NCBI GenBank assembly: GCA_028289345.1
Contig: JANQQL010000033.1
Location: 1,054,001-1,118,000 of the forward strand
Length of the DNA: 64,000 bases
DNA from: Planctomycetota bacterium
Lineage (GTDB): Bacteria; Planctomycetota; B15-G4; SIAN01
Direction of reading: 5' to 3'
In this document: positions 50,805-59,441 of the stretch, one piece after another
How the letters are laid out: every line of letters begins with the position of its first letter
How positions within the stretch are numbered: the first letter of the stretch is position 1
Program-made: the position numbers and the translations under genes
The notes under the pieces: model-generated
The model's database searches: none
What the model saw: only the letters and a program-made list of their open reading frames with translations
What the model was told of the DNA's origin: nothing

Positions 50805-51872
50805 ATGCCGACCTCTGCCAATGCCAAAATCCTGCTGATCAGCGGCCGCGGCAGTTCGCTTCGAGGCCTCCTCAACGGCGTGAGTGACCAAATTTTGGAC
50901 TGGGACATTCGGGAAGATGTTTCCCATGCCCTGGGAGATTGGTCTGAGCTCAATCCCGACCTGATCATTGCGGACGGGCCGACGCTGCATCACTCCCAGC
51001 TTGCCTTGGTTCCCGCCCTCCAGTCGCTTGCCACGGGCACTCCCCTCCTTTTGATCTCGACCACGGCAGACGCGGAGGACCTGCGCCGGTCGTTTCAGCT
51101 CGGCGCCACCGCGGTCATCTTGGACCCCTTTGATCTCGAGCAAGCGCGCTCTGCCTTGGCCGCGGCATTTGCCGAGCCAGAAGACCGGCGCCCCGCGACC
51201 GAGTGGATGGAAGAGTTAGCCACTTTCCTCCGTGGCGCGGCGCACGAGATCCTCAATCCCCTGACCAGCATTTCCGGTCTCGCCCAGGTTCTGCTCGCCG
51301 AAGTCGACGAGGACATCAGTCGCAAGAAGCGGTACCGGATGATGCTCCACGAGACCGATCGAATTCAGCGCACGTTGCAGCAAATCGAGAGTTTCGTTCG
51401 GCGCAGCAAGCCTCGCAAGGAGTCCGTGGCAGTGCAGGCGCTCCTGCAAGGCATCGCTGCTCAGTCCGGCCCGATCGAATTGGAGGTCCAGGGCAGTCCC
51501 ACGGTTCTGGGCGACGGAGATCAGCTTAAATCGGCGGTGGGATCCCTGGTGCGGTTTGCCTCGGCCGGCGAATCCGGGGCGGCGCCGGTGCGCATGCGAG
51601 CGGGTGAATCGAACGGATCCGTGGTCGTGGAAATCCGCGGTCCCCGGGTGGTGAGCATTCCGGAGCCCGCGGAACGCTTCTTTGTCCCCTACTACGACCC
51701 TTCCGGCGCCGGGCGCATCGGCGGGCTGGAATTGGCCGCTTCCTATGGGATCGTTCGGGCCCACGGAGGGAAACTCCGGGTGGCCCCTGCCCCCGAGGGC
51801 GGGGTTCGATTCCGAGCGGAGCTACCGCGGGCGCAAGAAAAGCCCTTCGACTCGCCGAGAAACTTCTCGTAG
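50805..51872 (+). CDS. histidine-kinase-like protein with pseudo-receiver and degenerate ATPase domain
   Basis: A 355-residue soluble protein. Residues 1-120 resemble a receiver ('AKILLISGRGSSLRG', 'PDLIIADGPTLHHSQLALV', 'LLLISTTADAEDLRRSFQLG') but the N-terminal acidic pair and the conserved Lys are missing. A HisKA-type helix follows with an intact H-box, 'GAAHEILNPLTSISGLAQVL'. The ATPase-like part lacks both N-box asparagines ('GDQLKSAVGSLVRFASAG') and the G1 DxGxG ('EIRGPRVVSIPEP'), keeping only a G2-like 'GGLELAASYGIVRAHGGKL'. ATP binding is doubtful. GTG 50799 is an alternative start. It precedes the giant TPR gene by 63 bases on the same strand and has no adjacent response regulator. 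Confidence 0.82.
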   Translation: MPTSANAKILLISGRGSSLRGLLNGVSDQILDWDIREDVSHALGDWSELNPDLIIADGPTLHHSQLALVPALQSLATGTPLLLISTTADAEDLRRSFQLGATAVILDPFDLEQARSALAAAFAEPEDRRPATEWMEELATFLRGAAHEILNPLTSISGLAQVLLAEVDEDISRKKRYRMMLHETDRIQRTLQQIESFVRRSKPRKESVAVQALLQGIAAQSGPIELEVQGSPTVLGDGDQLKSAVGSLVRFASAGESGAAPVRMRAGESNGSVVVEIRGPRVVSIPEPAERFFVPYYDPSGAGRIGGLELAASYGIVRAHGGKLRVAPAPEGGVRFRAELPRAQEKPFDSPRNFS

Positions 51873-51935
51873 GAGACGCGGTTTGTTCCGTCGGATCCCT
51901 CCGGGGGAGGGTGAGGGCGATTCTGCGGAGTTTCG

Positions 51936-54900
51936 ATGGGCCGTCGACGAGTCACCAAAATTCAGCGCAGCATCATCGGTTTGTGTCTCGGGGGCCTGCT
52001 CTTGACCCTCGTCCTCGGACTGGCGTCGATGCCCCGCACCGCCAAGGACTACCACCGCGAAGCGCGAGAGCTGGTGGGCCGCGAACAGTTCGTGCCAGCT
52101 CTCAGCGCGTTCGATCGGGCGCTGCGGGAAGCCGAGCGCAAGCTCCAAGGGGATGCGCTGCGGGAATCTCGCGCCACCTTGCTGACGGAGCGCGGCGAGT
52201 GCAGTTTGCGAATCGGCCGCGCGACCCACGCGCTCGAAGACTTTCGCCAGGCGCGAACCCTCGAACCAACGAACAACTCACGCTGGATCCGCGAAGGGGA
52301 AGCGTACTTGCAGGCGGGTCGCTTCGAAGACGCCGCCCTGCTTTACCAAGAAGCCTCCGTGGCTTTCCCCGACCAGGCTCAGTTCTTTCGCTACGCGGCG
52401 GGCTGCGCCTACTACCACCGCTCCCAGGCAGATCTTTCCGCGGCGGCCGACATCATCCTCGATGGGATTGCCGGCGGCAGAAAAGAAGAGTTCGCCGCGG
52501 TCCTGCGCCGGGTCGTGGCCGGAGTGCGAGACGCCGACTCGGTCCGCGACGAGTTCGTTTCGAAGGAACAGAACTCTCCGAGCCGCCGCGCGGCGTGGCG
52601 TCAAGTCGAGGGGGCCAAGGAATTCTTCGTCAAAGCCGACGAGCTCCTGGCGGACTACCACACCTATGAAAAGATGGACCCGGGCTCTGGATTGATCCGC
52701 GCCCGAATGGACTTCGAGTCCGGTCGTCCCTACGAGATGCTGCGTCTGATCGGTTTGTTGTTGCGCGTCGCGCCCGATCCTCAAAAAGGCATGGAGCTGC
52801 GCCAGCTGGCCGCCAATGCATTGTTCGAGATTGGGGCCTACGAACAGGCGGCCGAAGAGTTCTTGGAGACTCGAAACCTGTTGCGTCGGAGTGAAGACCG
52901 CCGTGCGATGGCCATGGAATCCCGCCGCGCCAACTACTTCGCGGTGGAGTCTTATCTTCGGGCCGGCAACGCCAAAGAAGTGCTGGACCTGCTGAACCCC
53001 GAGTCCATTCTCAAAGAGAGCGTCGTCCTCAACCTTTTCTATCTCGGTCGCGCGCGGTTCCTGGCCGACCCCGAGTCAGACTATCTCTCGCCCCTCGAGA
53101 AAGCGGTCGAGGCACTCGAGGTCGAGAACTACAGCAGCCGCGGCAAGTGGTACCGCTCCAAAGAACACCAGGAGTGGATCCTGTCCGGCATGCTGGAATG
53201 CCTGATCGCGGGCAAGAGACAAGAGAAGGCGCTTTCCGTGGCCTCCGCGGGAAAGGACCTGTTTCGCGGCAACCCGGAATGGCCGCGCCAGCGTGCCGAG
53301 ATCCTTCGGGAGATGGGTGGTCAGGACGAGAAGGTCGCCGAAGATTCGCTGCAGGTATTGCGTAGTGGCATCCGCATGGAAGCGGACTACGACCATTGGA
53401 TTCGGGATGAGCTGGCCCTGTGGCCGGATCCGGAGCAGCTTGCCGAGGAAATTGCCTATCACGCTCGTCGCGTGCGAATTCGTTATTCCATGATTGCGGT
53501 GGACCGCAAGACCTCGACGGATTACGTCTCCGGACTCCTGACTCAGGCAGCCCGATCCAAAGAGGATTCCCAGCAACGACGCAAGAACTCGTCGGCACTC
53601 ATGGCCGACCTGCGGGATCGCCGATTCCTCGCCGTGCAGGTCTATCACCAACTCTTGCGTGATGGAGATCGCGACCAGGCCTACTTGTTGATGATGGGCT
53701 TGGCAGATCTGGAACCGGATCTACTGCAGTTCCGCTACATGCAAGCCAATCAGGACCTGGCCGAAGGACGTCTTCAGGACGCGGCCGAGATCTATGAATC
53801 CGTCCTGGATCGAGATCCAACTGACCTCGAATCCGCCATGAATGCATGGCGGATCTATCGCATGACTTCCCAGTCCAACCAGGCGCGCAAGCTTGAGCAG
53901 AAGATGTTGGATGCCGACCCGGAAGGCACGGGACGAATGCTCGCCGCGATGTCCGCGTTCCGCGAAGCGTTTCCGGAAGTCGCGCTCTCCGTGACTCAAA
54001 GCGCCGATGGCGACTCGAGAGCGGCACGCGCGTCTCGCGGGCTGCGATCCCTGATCCTTCTCTCTCTCGGACGCAAGTCCGAAGGAAAAGAGTTGGCGGA
54101 ACAAGTTTTGACGGAAGACCCCGCCGAGCCACGCGCCCTGGCGGGGTACTTGCTGGCCGCCGCAAAGACACCCGGCGACCAGCAAAAGAGAGCCGTGACA
54201 AAGTTCCTCTCGGAACAAGAAGGCACCATCAAGCAACTTCCGGTCGAGCAGCTTTGGGGATTGGGGCGGGACCTCTTCTACGCCGAGGCCTTCGACTTGG
54301 CCGACCGCATCTTGCGTTTCGCCCTGGACAAAGACCCTGACCACGTGCCGGCGCGATTGGACCTGGTCAATGTTCTGATCGGGTTGGAACGATACGACGA
54401 AGCAGAAACGGGTTTGTTGCAGTTGGACCGGGTTCATCAGGTCCAGGAAGCGCGTCGCGGCGCTCTTGTTCGGTTGTTGAAAGATGGCCCGGACGAGGCC
54501 TATCGGCAACTTCGGGCTCGTTCCGCGGTCAGTTCCGAGGAACCCAATCTCGGACTGTGGATCTACTTGATGAGTTCCCTCTCCGGCCCCCTGGCCGGAT
54601 CCTATGTTTCCGACATCAAGGACTCCCAGCTGAGCGAAGCTCAGGTTCGATTCCTCGCCATGCGAGCGATCGTGTCCGATCCTCTCCCAAGTCCCAGCGA
54701 CCTCCCGGCCACGGTGCAGCAGACGGTCCTGGAGTTCATGAGCAATGAGAAAGATCGAGACCGAGAGCTCGATCGATGGATCAGTCTCGAACTGTCCTCC
54801 CCCCGCCCAGGCTGGTTCTCGCGCACCATGCTGCCGTTGCTGCTCATTCCCGATCTGCCGGGGATGGAACCGCTGCTGCCAACCATGAGCAAGAAAGCGC

Positions 54901-57194
54901 TGAACCGATTTCCGAAGCTGGGTCCGGTGGCCCGAGACCTGGCCCAAAAAGCTCGCCGCGAAGGAGAGATCCAACGCGCCAATCATTGGTTGGTCGGCCA
55001 GGTCCAACGCGATCCCCTGGATCCGGAGAACCTGTCCCTTCTGGCGCTGTGGAGCGGCGAGCTGAGCGCCTCCGACGTAGACAAGATCTATCAGAAGCTA
55101 CACAGCGTCGGAGTGGACCCCGGTCTCGACTTGCTTCTCGAAGGACTGCAGCTCTCCTACTCGTTGGAAGCCACCAGCGCCCTCGACCGACTGCGGCGTG
55201 CAGCGAAAGCTCTCGAGCCCGCCGGCCCCGCCCTGGTCGCCGCCATGCGGGTGCGCATGCGTGAGTTGACGCGACAACGGGGCCATCTTCGCAACATGTC
55301 ACCCTACTCGAGCCTCGGCGCCAAGAATCAGGTGCTGCTGGAAGAGAAGCGCTTCCAACGATCCGTCGAAGCCACTCTCGGCAACTCCTGGAACGACCCC
55401 ACGGTCTTGGCTTGGATCATCGGCTACCTCGAGCAGCTGGGAGACTACGAGCAGATTCAACCCACGCTGTTGCTGTCCATCATTCAAGGGATCTCCGCCT
55501 CGCCCACGCCATTCTGGAAGGCTTACCGGATTGGTGCCGAAGTGCTCGAACAAGCCGGGGCGCCCGATGAGTTGGTGGACTTGTTTGCGATTTCCCTGCG
55601 ATCCTCCCTGGAACAACACGCCGACGCGCCACGCACCAGCGACACCATCACCGCGCTCACCGGCTTGTCTCGCACCTACCGGACGCGCGGTCACAAGGAC
55701 CGGGCGGAGGCACTGCTCGAACTCGCCCAGGACTTGTGTCCGTACGATCCTCTGCTCCTCACGGAACGCGCCGCCCATGCCACGGAGCCCAAGGAAATCG
55801 AACGGCTGCGCACTTTGGCCCAGGTCTGTGGCCAGTCCGATCCGGAGGTTCTGTGGTGGTTGGCGGACTATGCGTTCTTCCGAGACGGGGCCATTGACCG
55901 CGCCCAAACCCTGGCGAATCGGGCCCGAGCGGCTCTTGGGGAAGATCCAGACGCCGACCTCGCGCTGCGAGTCCACCAGACTCTTTCCCAGATCGAGTTC
56001 TTGGGCGGCGATTCGCGAAAAGCGGTCGACGCACTGAAACCAGTGGTGGAAGGCCACTTGGACATCCAGGCCGAGACCACGGTGTTGCGCTTCTTGGATG
56101 GCGACTCTCGCATTCGGGAGGATTTGGTCGCACTCGCGGAGACGGACCATGCCCTCGCGCCACTCATGGGACGCTTGGTCACGACCTTGGACGCGGAAGA
56201 AACGGCCAAGAAGCAACGGTCTGGCTCTCGTCAGAAAGGCGGTGGCGGACGTCCAGGGGCCGGAGCCAAGCAATCGGCTCAGGGAACCGCGCAGGGTGCG
56301 CGCCAGGGAGGCAAGCAGAGCGGATCCCCACAACGAGGAGTGAAACCCGAGGGAGCGGGTCGTCAACCCGCCGGCAAGGGAAGTGACGGTCCACGAGCCA
56401 AGCGGGCCGAGGGAAACAAGCCAGCCGAACAAACAGACCAAGCGGCACCGGGTCGACCACCCAGACAATCCGGAGAACGTCCCGCGCGAGCGGATCGGAC
56501 CGAGGGGGGCCAAGCCGGCAGAGAACCCAGACCACGCAAAGGCGAAGCCCCCGATGGCGACCAGCGGCCTCGTCCACCACGTCGCGAACAAGCGGACGAG
56601 GATGGGGCTCGCGGCCCTCGGGAACGCCCATCGAGCCCGCGACAGCGACCGCCGGCCGAAGAACGTGCCGAGGACGGAACACCGGCTGCCAAGGATTCGG
56701 ATCGAAGCCAAACTCCGCGTCCACGACGACGGGAAGGCCAAACCCAGAGCGGAGAGGGACAACGACCGCGCGCGGAGGGAACCAGACCACGCGGCGAAGA
56801 CAATCGGCCTGCTCGCATGGACGGACCACGACCAACTCGCGCCGAGGGAGATCGAGCGCCTAGAGCCGAAGGGGAACGACCGGCTCGGGGTGAAGGACCG
56901 CGTCCCCCTCGTGCCTCCGCAGAGGGTGCCGGAACTCGCGAGGGCGAACGGCCACGAGCCCGGCGTCCCGAAGGAGAACGGCCGGCTCGTCCGGAAGGCG
57001 ACCGGCCGGCACGCGGTGAGCCACGACGTCGGCGCCCCGAAGCCAAGGACGAAACGGCGCCCGCGAAGGAGCCCCCGGGTCCCCACGACCCCGACTCCGA
57101 GGACGAGACGGTGCCCAGTCCACCGAAGGCGGAGAACGAATCGCCACCGGTTCCTGCGGAAGAGCCAAAGACCGAACCGGCCAAGCCGGACTGA
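51936..57194 (+). CDS. giant membrane-anchored TPR protein with Arg/Gly/Pro/Glu-rich tail
   Basis: A 1752-residue protein. One N-terminal transmembrane helix ('IIGLCLGGLLLTLVLGLASM') is followed by about 1400 residues of TPR-like helical repeats ('PALSAFDRALREAERKLQ', 'RFEDAALLYQEASVAFPDQ', 'GRLQDAAEIYESVLDRDPTD', 'RYDEAETGLLQLDRV'). From about residue 1420 the chain becomes low complexity: first Gly/Gln/Ser-rich, then strings of 'GERPARGEG'- and 'RPRAEGTRP'-like units, then an acidic Pro/Glu end. GGAG six bases before ATG 51936 supports the start. No catalytic motif is seen. The architecture suggests a large scaffold; the charged tail could bind nucleic acid or polyanions. It lies between the pseudokinase and lpxD. 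Confidence 0.88.
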   Translation: MGRRRVTKIQRSIIGLCLGGLLLTLVLGLASMPRTAKDYHREARELVGREQFVPALSAFDRALREAERKLQGDALRESRATLLTERGECSLRIGRATHALEDFRQARTLEPTNNSRWIREGEAYLQAGRFEDAALLYQEASVAFPDQAQFFRYAAGCAYYHRSQADLSAAADIILDGIAGGRKEEFAAVLRRVVAGVRDADSVRDEFVSKEQNSPSRRAAWRQVEGAKEFFVKADELLADYHTYEKMDPGSGLIRARMDFESGRPYEMLRLIGLLLRVAPDPQKGMELRQLAANALFEIGAYEQAAEEFLETRNLLRRSEDRRAMAMESRRANYFAVESYLRAGNAKEVLDLLNPESILKESVVLNLFYLGRARFLADPESDYLSPLEKAVEALEVENYSSRGKWYRSKEHQEWILSGMLECLIAGKRQEKALSVASAGKDLFRGNPEWPRQRAEILREMGGQDEKVAEDSLQVLRSGIRMEADYDHWIRDELALWPDPEQLAEEIAYHARRVRIRYSMIAVDRKTSTDYVSGLLTQAARSKEDSQQRRKNSSALMADLRDRRFLAVQVYHQLLRDGDRDQAYLLMMGLADLEPDLLQFRYMQANQDLAEGRLQDAAEIYESVLDRDPTDLESAMNAWRIYRMTSQSNQARKLEQKMLDADPEGTGRMLAAMSAFREAFPEVALSVTQSADGDSRAARASRGLRSLILLSLGRKSEGKELAEQVLTEDPAEPRALAGYLLAAAKTPGDQQKRAVTKFLSEQEGTIKQLPVEQLWGLGRDLFYAEAFDLADRILRFALDKDPDHVPARLDLVNVLIGLERYDEAETGLLQLDRVHQVQEARRGALVRLLKDGPDEAYRQLRARSAVSSEEPNLGLWIYLMSSLSGPLAGSYVSDIKDSQLSEAQVRFLAMRAIVSDPLPSPSDLPATVQQTVLEFMSNEKDRDRELDRWISLELSSPRPGWFSRTMLPLLLIPDLPGMEPLLPTMSKKALNRFPKLGPVARDLAQKARREGEIQRANHWLVGQVQRDPLDPENLSLLALWSGELSASDVDKIYQKLHSVGVDPGLDLLLEGLQLSYSLEATSALDRLRRAAKALEPAGPALVAAMRVRMRELTRQRGHLRNMSPYSSLGAKNQVLLEEKRFQRSVEATLGNSWNDPTVLAWIIGYLEQLGDYEQIQPTLLLSIIQGISASPTPFWKAYRIGAEVLEQAGAPDELVDLFAISLRSSLEQHADAPRTSDTITALTGLSRTYRTRGHKDRAEALLELAQDLCPYDPLLLTERAAHATEPKEIERLRTLAQVCGQSDPEVLWWLADYAFFRDGAIDRAQTLANRARAALGEDPDADLALRVHQTLSQIEFLGGDSRKAVDALKPVVEGHLDIQAETTVLRFLDGDSRIREDLVALAETDHALAPLMGRLVTTLDAEETAKKQRSGSRQKGGGGRPGAGAKQSAQGTAQGARQGGKQSGSPQRGVKPEGAGRQPAGKGSDGPRAKRAEGNKPAEQTDQAAPGRPPRQSGERPARADRTEGGQAGREPRPRKGEAPDGDQRPRPPRREQADEDGARGPRERPSSPRQRPPAEERAEDGTPAAKDSDRSQTPRPRRREGQTQSGEGQRPRAEGTRPRGEDNRPARMDGPRPTRAEGDRAPRAEGERPARGEGPRPPRASAEGAGTREGERPRARRPEGERPARPEGDRPARGEPRRRRPEAKDETAPAKEPPGPHDPDSEDETVPSPPKAENESPPVPAEEPKTEPAKPD
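56195..57194 (+). repeat. imperfect low-complexity repeat encoding the Arg/Glu/Pro/Gly tail
   Basis: The last kilobase of the giant TPR gene is built from degenerate short units rich in CGAGGGCGAACGGCC-like sequence, encoding Arg-Pro-Ala-Arg-(Gly/Pro)-Glu-Gly blocks, densest at about 56740-57040. The composition leaves both other plus frames and the minus strand open over hundreds of bases. Units are too diverged for exact copy counting by eye. Confidence 0.7.
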
Positions 57195-57197
57195 TTC

Positions 57198-57270
57198 GAC
57201 TCAGGAGATTGTCACGGTCCGTGGGATGCATTGGATAACCTCCCCCGCGTTCCGATCCCATCGCTGAGTC
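57198..57270 (+). promoter_or_regulatory. nested hairpin in the lpxD leader
   Basis: GACTCAG (57198-57204) pairs with CTGAGTC (57264-57270), and inside it GTGGGAT (57221-57227) pairs with ATCCCAT (57255-57261, one G-U). The element fills most of the 83-base gap before lpxD and ends seven bases before its ATG. No good Shine-Dalgarno sequence precedes that ATG. Confidence 0.4.
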
Positions 57271-57277
57271 CTCGATC

Positions 57278-58324
57278 ATGAAGCTGTCCGAACTCGCTCG
57301 AATCCTGGGTGCCGAGCTCCATTGGCCCAACGGCTCGCAGGCGGAAGATCCTCGCATTGACGGAGTCGGACCGATTCAGGACAGCGGTCCAGGTCATGTC
57401 ACGTTCCTGACCAGCCCGCAGTACGCTCGTTACTTGTCGGACACTCGGGCCAGTGCGGTCATCGTTGGAAGCGCAACGGCCGATGTTGCCATCCCGCAAC
57501 TGGTGCATGCCAATCCGTACTGGGCCTTCGCCAAGGCGACTCAGGTGTTCTTCGAACCACGGGCGGCGCGTCCCGGCATCAGCCAGCGAGCGGACATCGC
57601 GGCCAGCGCCTCGCTGGGTGCGGAAGTGAGCATCTATCCATTCGTGTGCGTCGACGAGGGAGCCAAGATCGGGGACCGCGTGGTGCTGTATCCTGGCGTG
57701 TTCGTCGGCGCGGACGCCGTGATTGGCGATGACTCAGTCATTCACGCCAACGCCGTCCTGGAATCCGACTCCTGCCTCGGGGAGCGAACCATCGTTCATG
57801 CCGGAGTGGTGATCGGCGGGGACGGATTCGGGTTCGCCCCCGGACCTGGCGGACTCGCCAAGATCGCCCAATCGGGTCGAGTGACTGTGGATGACGACGT
57901 GGAGATTGGCGCCAACTCCAACATCGATCGCGGCGCCCTGGCGGACACGTCAATCGGCCGCGGGACCAAGATCGATTCCCAGGTGCAGATCGGCCACAAC
58001 GTCGTGGTGGGACAGCACTGCATGATTTGTGGAATGACCGCGATCGCAGGTTCCGGGAAACTCGGCAACGGGGTGTTGGTGGCGGGACACAGCGCCGTCA
58101 GCAATCACTGCGAAGTCGGAGACGGTGCCAAGGTCGGCGGGATGACGGGCATCTCCAAGAACGCGCCGGCCGGCGGGGAGTATCTGGGATTCCCTTCCAT
58201 GCCCGCCGCGGAGTGGCGTCGCGAGCAAGCTCGCCTGCGCCGGCTGCCCAAACTCGAGCGGCGAGTCAAAGAACTCGAGAAGACGATCGAACGGTTGCTC
58301 GGAAACCAGAGTTCGGGGACCTGA
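57278..58324 (+). CDS. lpxD: UDP-3-O-acylglucosamine N-acyltransferase
   Basis: A 348-residue left-handed beta-helix acyltransferase for the third step of lipid A synthesis. The N-terminal LpxD domain is 'MKLSELARILGAELHW' with 'FLTSPQYARYLSDTRASAVI'; hexapeptide repeats follow from 'ADIAASASLGAEVSIYPFV' and 'GAKIGDRVVLYPGVFVGAD'. The catalytic His is in 'VQIGHNVVVGQHCMICG', preceded by 'GDGFGFAPGPGGLAKIAQSG' and 'VEIGANSNIDRGALADTSIG', all standard for LpxD. A C-terminal coiled helix (LERRVKELEKTIERL) ends it. It shows that the organism has an outer membrane lipid A pathway. No fabZ or lpxA is adjacent, unlike the usual cluster. Confidence 0.95.
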   Translation: MKLSELARILGAELHWPNGSQAEDPRIDGVGPIQDSGPGHVTFLTSPQYARYLSDTRASAVIVGSATADVAIPQLVHANPYWAFAKATQVFFEPRAARPGISQRADIAASASLGAEVSIYPFVCVDEGAKIGDRVVLYPGVFVGADAVIGDDSVIHANAVLESDSCLGERTIVHAGVVIGGDGFGFAPGPGGLAKIAQSGRVTVDDDVEIGANSNIDRGALADTSIGRGTKIDSQVQIGHNVVVGQHCMICGMTAIAGSGKLGNGVLVAGHSAVSNHCEVGDGAKVGGMTGISKNAPAGGEYLGFPSMPAAEWRREQARLRRLPKLERRVKELEKTIERLLGNQSSGT

Positions 58325-58346
58325 ACTCCGTCTCTTCCAGGTTCCG

Positions 58347-59441
58347 TTAGGCGGACGTCCCGGACGCCCGCTCGCGAGGAAGCGCACCGCGGACAATGGC
58401 TTCCGCCACCCGTCTTCCCACGGCGGGCGAGCAGGTGACTCCGTGGCCTCCGAGTCCGGCGGCCCAAAACCATCCATCGATGTCCCGGTCCGGGCCAAGC
58501 AGGAACTTGCCCGAAGCGTCCTTGGTCCGATGTCCCGCCCACCATTCCACGACACGAAAGTCCCCGAGGCCGGGCAAGTGCTGTTGCACTCGCTGTGACA
58601 AGCGGCCCTTCACAGCAGGATCGCGCGGGCAGTCGCGCGGCGAATCCGGGTCGTTGTCGCCGAGACAAACCAGGAGACCTCCGCCCTCGGGTCGGAAGTA
58701 GTAGTTGCGATCCAGATCCCACACGTAGGGCCAGGTCTCAGGAATGGGATCCTTGGCCTGCAAGACAAACAAGTGTCGCCGTGCCGGTAGGAGGGACGGC
58801 ACCGCCAGTCCCGCCGCTTGGTCGGCGACGTCGCCCGCCCACGCACCCGCCGCATCCACCACGGCCCCCGTCGAATAGATCCCGAGACTGGTCCGCACCG
58901 AGCAAACCCGTGAACGGTGAATCTCGACGGATTGAAGTTCTTCGCCAGTCCGCAGCACCACGCCGTTGCGCCGGGCTCCGCGCAGGAATCCCTCGAGCAA
59001 GCAGGACACCTCGAGCACGCCATCTCGGGCGGTGAACACCGCACGCGTGTTCTCGGTGGCCTGGAGGAGCGGAACTTCTCGGCAAGCTCTCGACAAATCC
59101 ACGTCCTCGGCCCCTGGGAGGGAACCGAGTCGCTTGGCCTCGGAAGGATTCATGAGAAAGTACGAGCCCGTGGGTCGCACGGGCAACTCGCCGAAACCGG
59201 GCGGTGGCGTGAGCAGGAAGTCGGTGCCTTCGGCTGCCAGAGAGTCCACCTCGGGATGGCCGCACACGGAACGAATCAGCGAAGCGCTGCGTCCGGAACT
59301 GTGCCGCCCCGGTTCAAGCTCTTTTTCCAACACCAACACGGAGAGATTCTTCTGCTTCGACAGGAAGTACGCCACCGACGCTCCTGCCAAACCGGCCCCG
59401 ACAATCACGACGTCGAAACGAGTGTTGATCCGTGAACTCAT
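58347..59441 (-). CDS. FAD-dependent oxidoreductase (DAO family)
   Basis: A 364-residue flavoprotein. The N-terminal dinucleotide loop is 'DVVIVGAGLAGASVAYFLSK' with 'VLVLEKELEPGRHSSGRSAS', the second FAD motif 'STGAVVDAAGAWAGDVADQ', and the C-terminal FAD contact 'GWFWAAGLGGHGVTCSPAVG'. It belongs with D-amino-acid/glycine-oxidase-like enzymes that oxidise amines or related carbons. ATG 59441 overlaps the stop of the polysaccharide deacetylase gene (ATGA), so it is cotranslated with exopolysaccharide genes. That linkage suggests oxidation of a sugar-derived or amino substrate, but the substrate is unknown. It converges with lpxD, 22 bases away. Confidence 0.85.
   Translation of the reverse strand: MSSRINTRFDVVIVGAGLAGASVAYFLSKQKNLSVLVLEKELEPGRHSSGRSASLIRSVCGHPEVDSLAAEGTDFLLTPPPGFGELPVRPTGSYFLMNPSEAKRLGSLPGAEDVDLSRACREVPLLQATENTRAVFTARDGVLEVSCLLEGFLRGARRNGVVLRTGEELQSVEIHRSRVCSVRTSLGIYSTGAVVDAAGAWAGDVADQAAGLAVPSLLPARRHLFVLQAKDPIPETWPYVWDLDRNYYFRPEGGGLLVCLGDNDPDSPRDCPRDPAVKGRLSQRVQQHLPGLGDFRVVEWWAGHRTKDASGKFLLGPDRDIDGWFWAAGLGGHGVTCSPAVGRRVAEAIVRGALPRERASGTSA

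Noticed and set aside
56363-57267. Open frames of 270-290 codons on both strands within the tail of the giant TPR gene
   Set aside because: They result from the repetitive GC-rich composition; only the main frame continues the TPR protein and ends in a normal stop.
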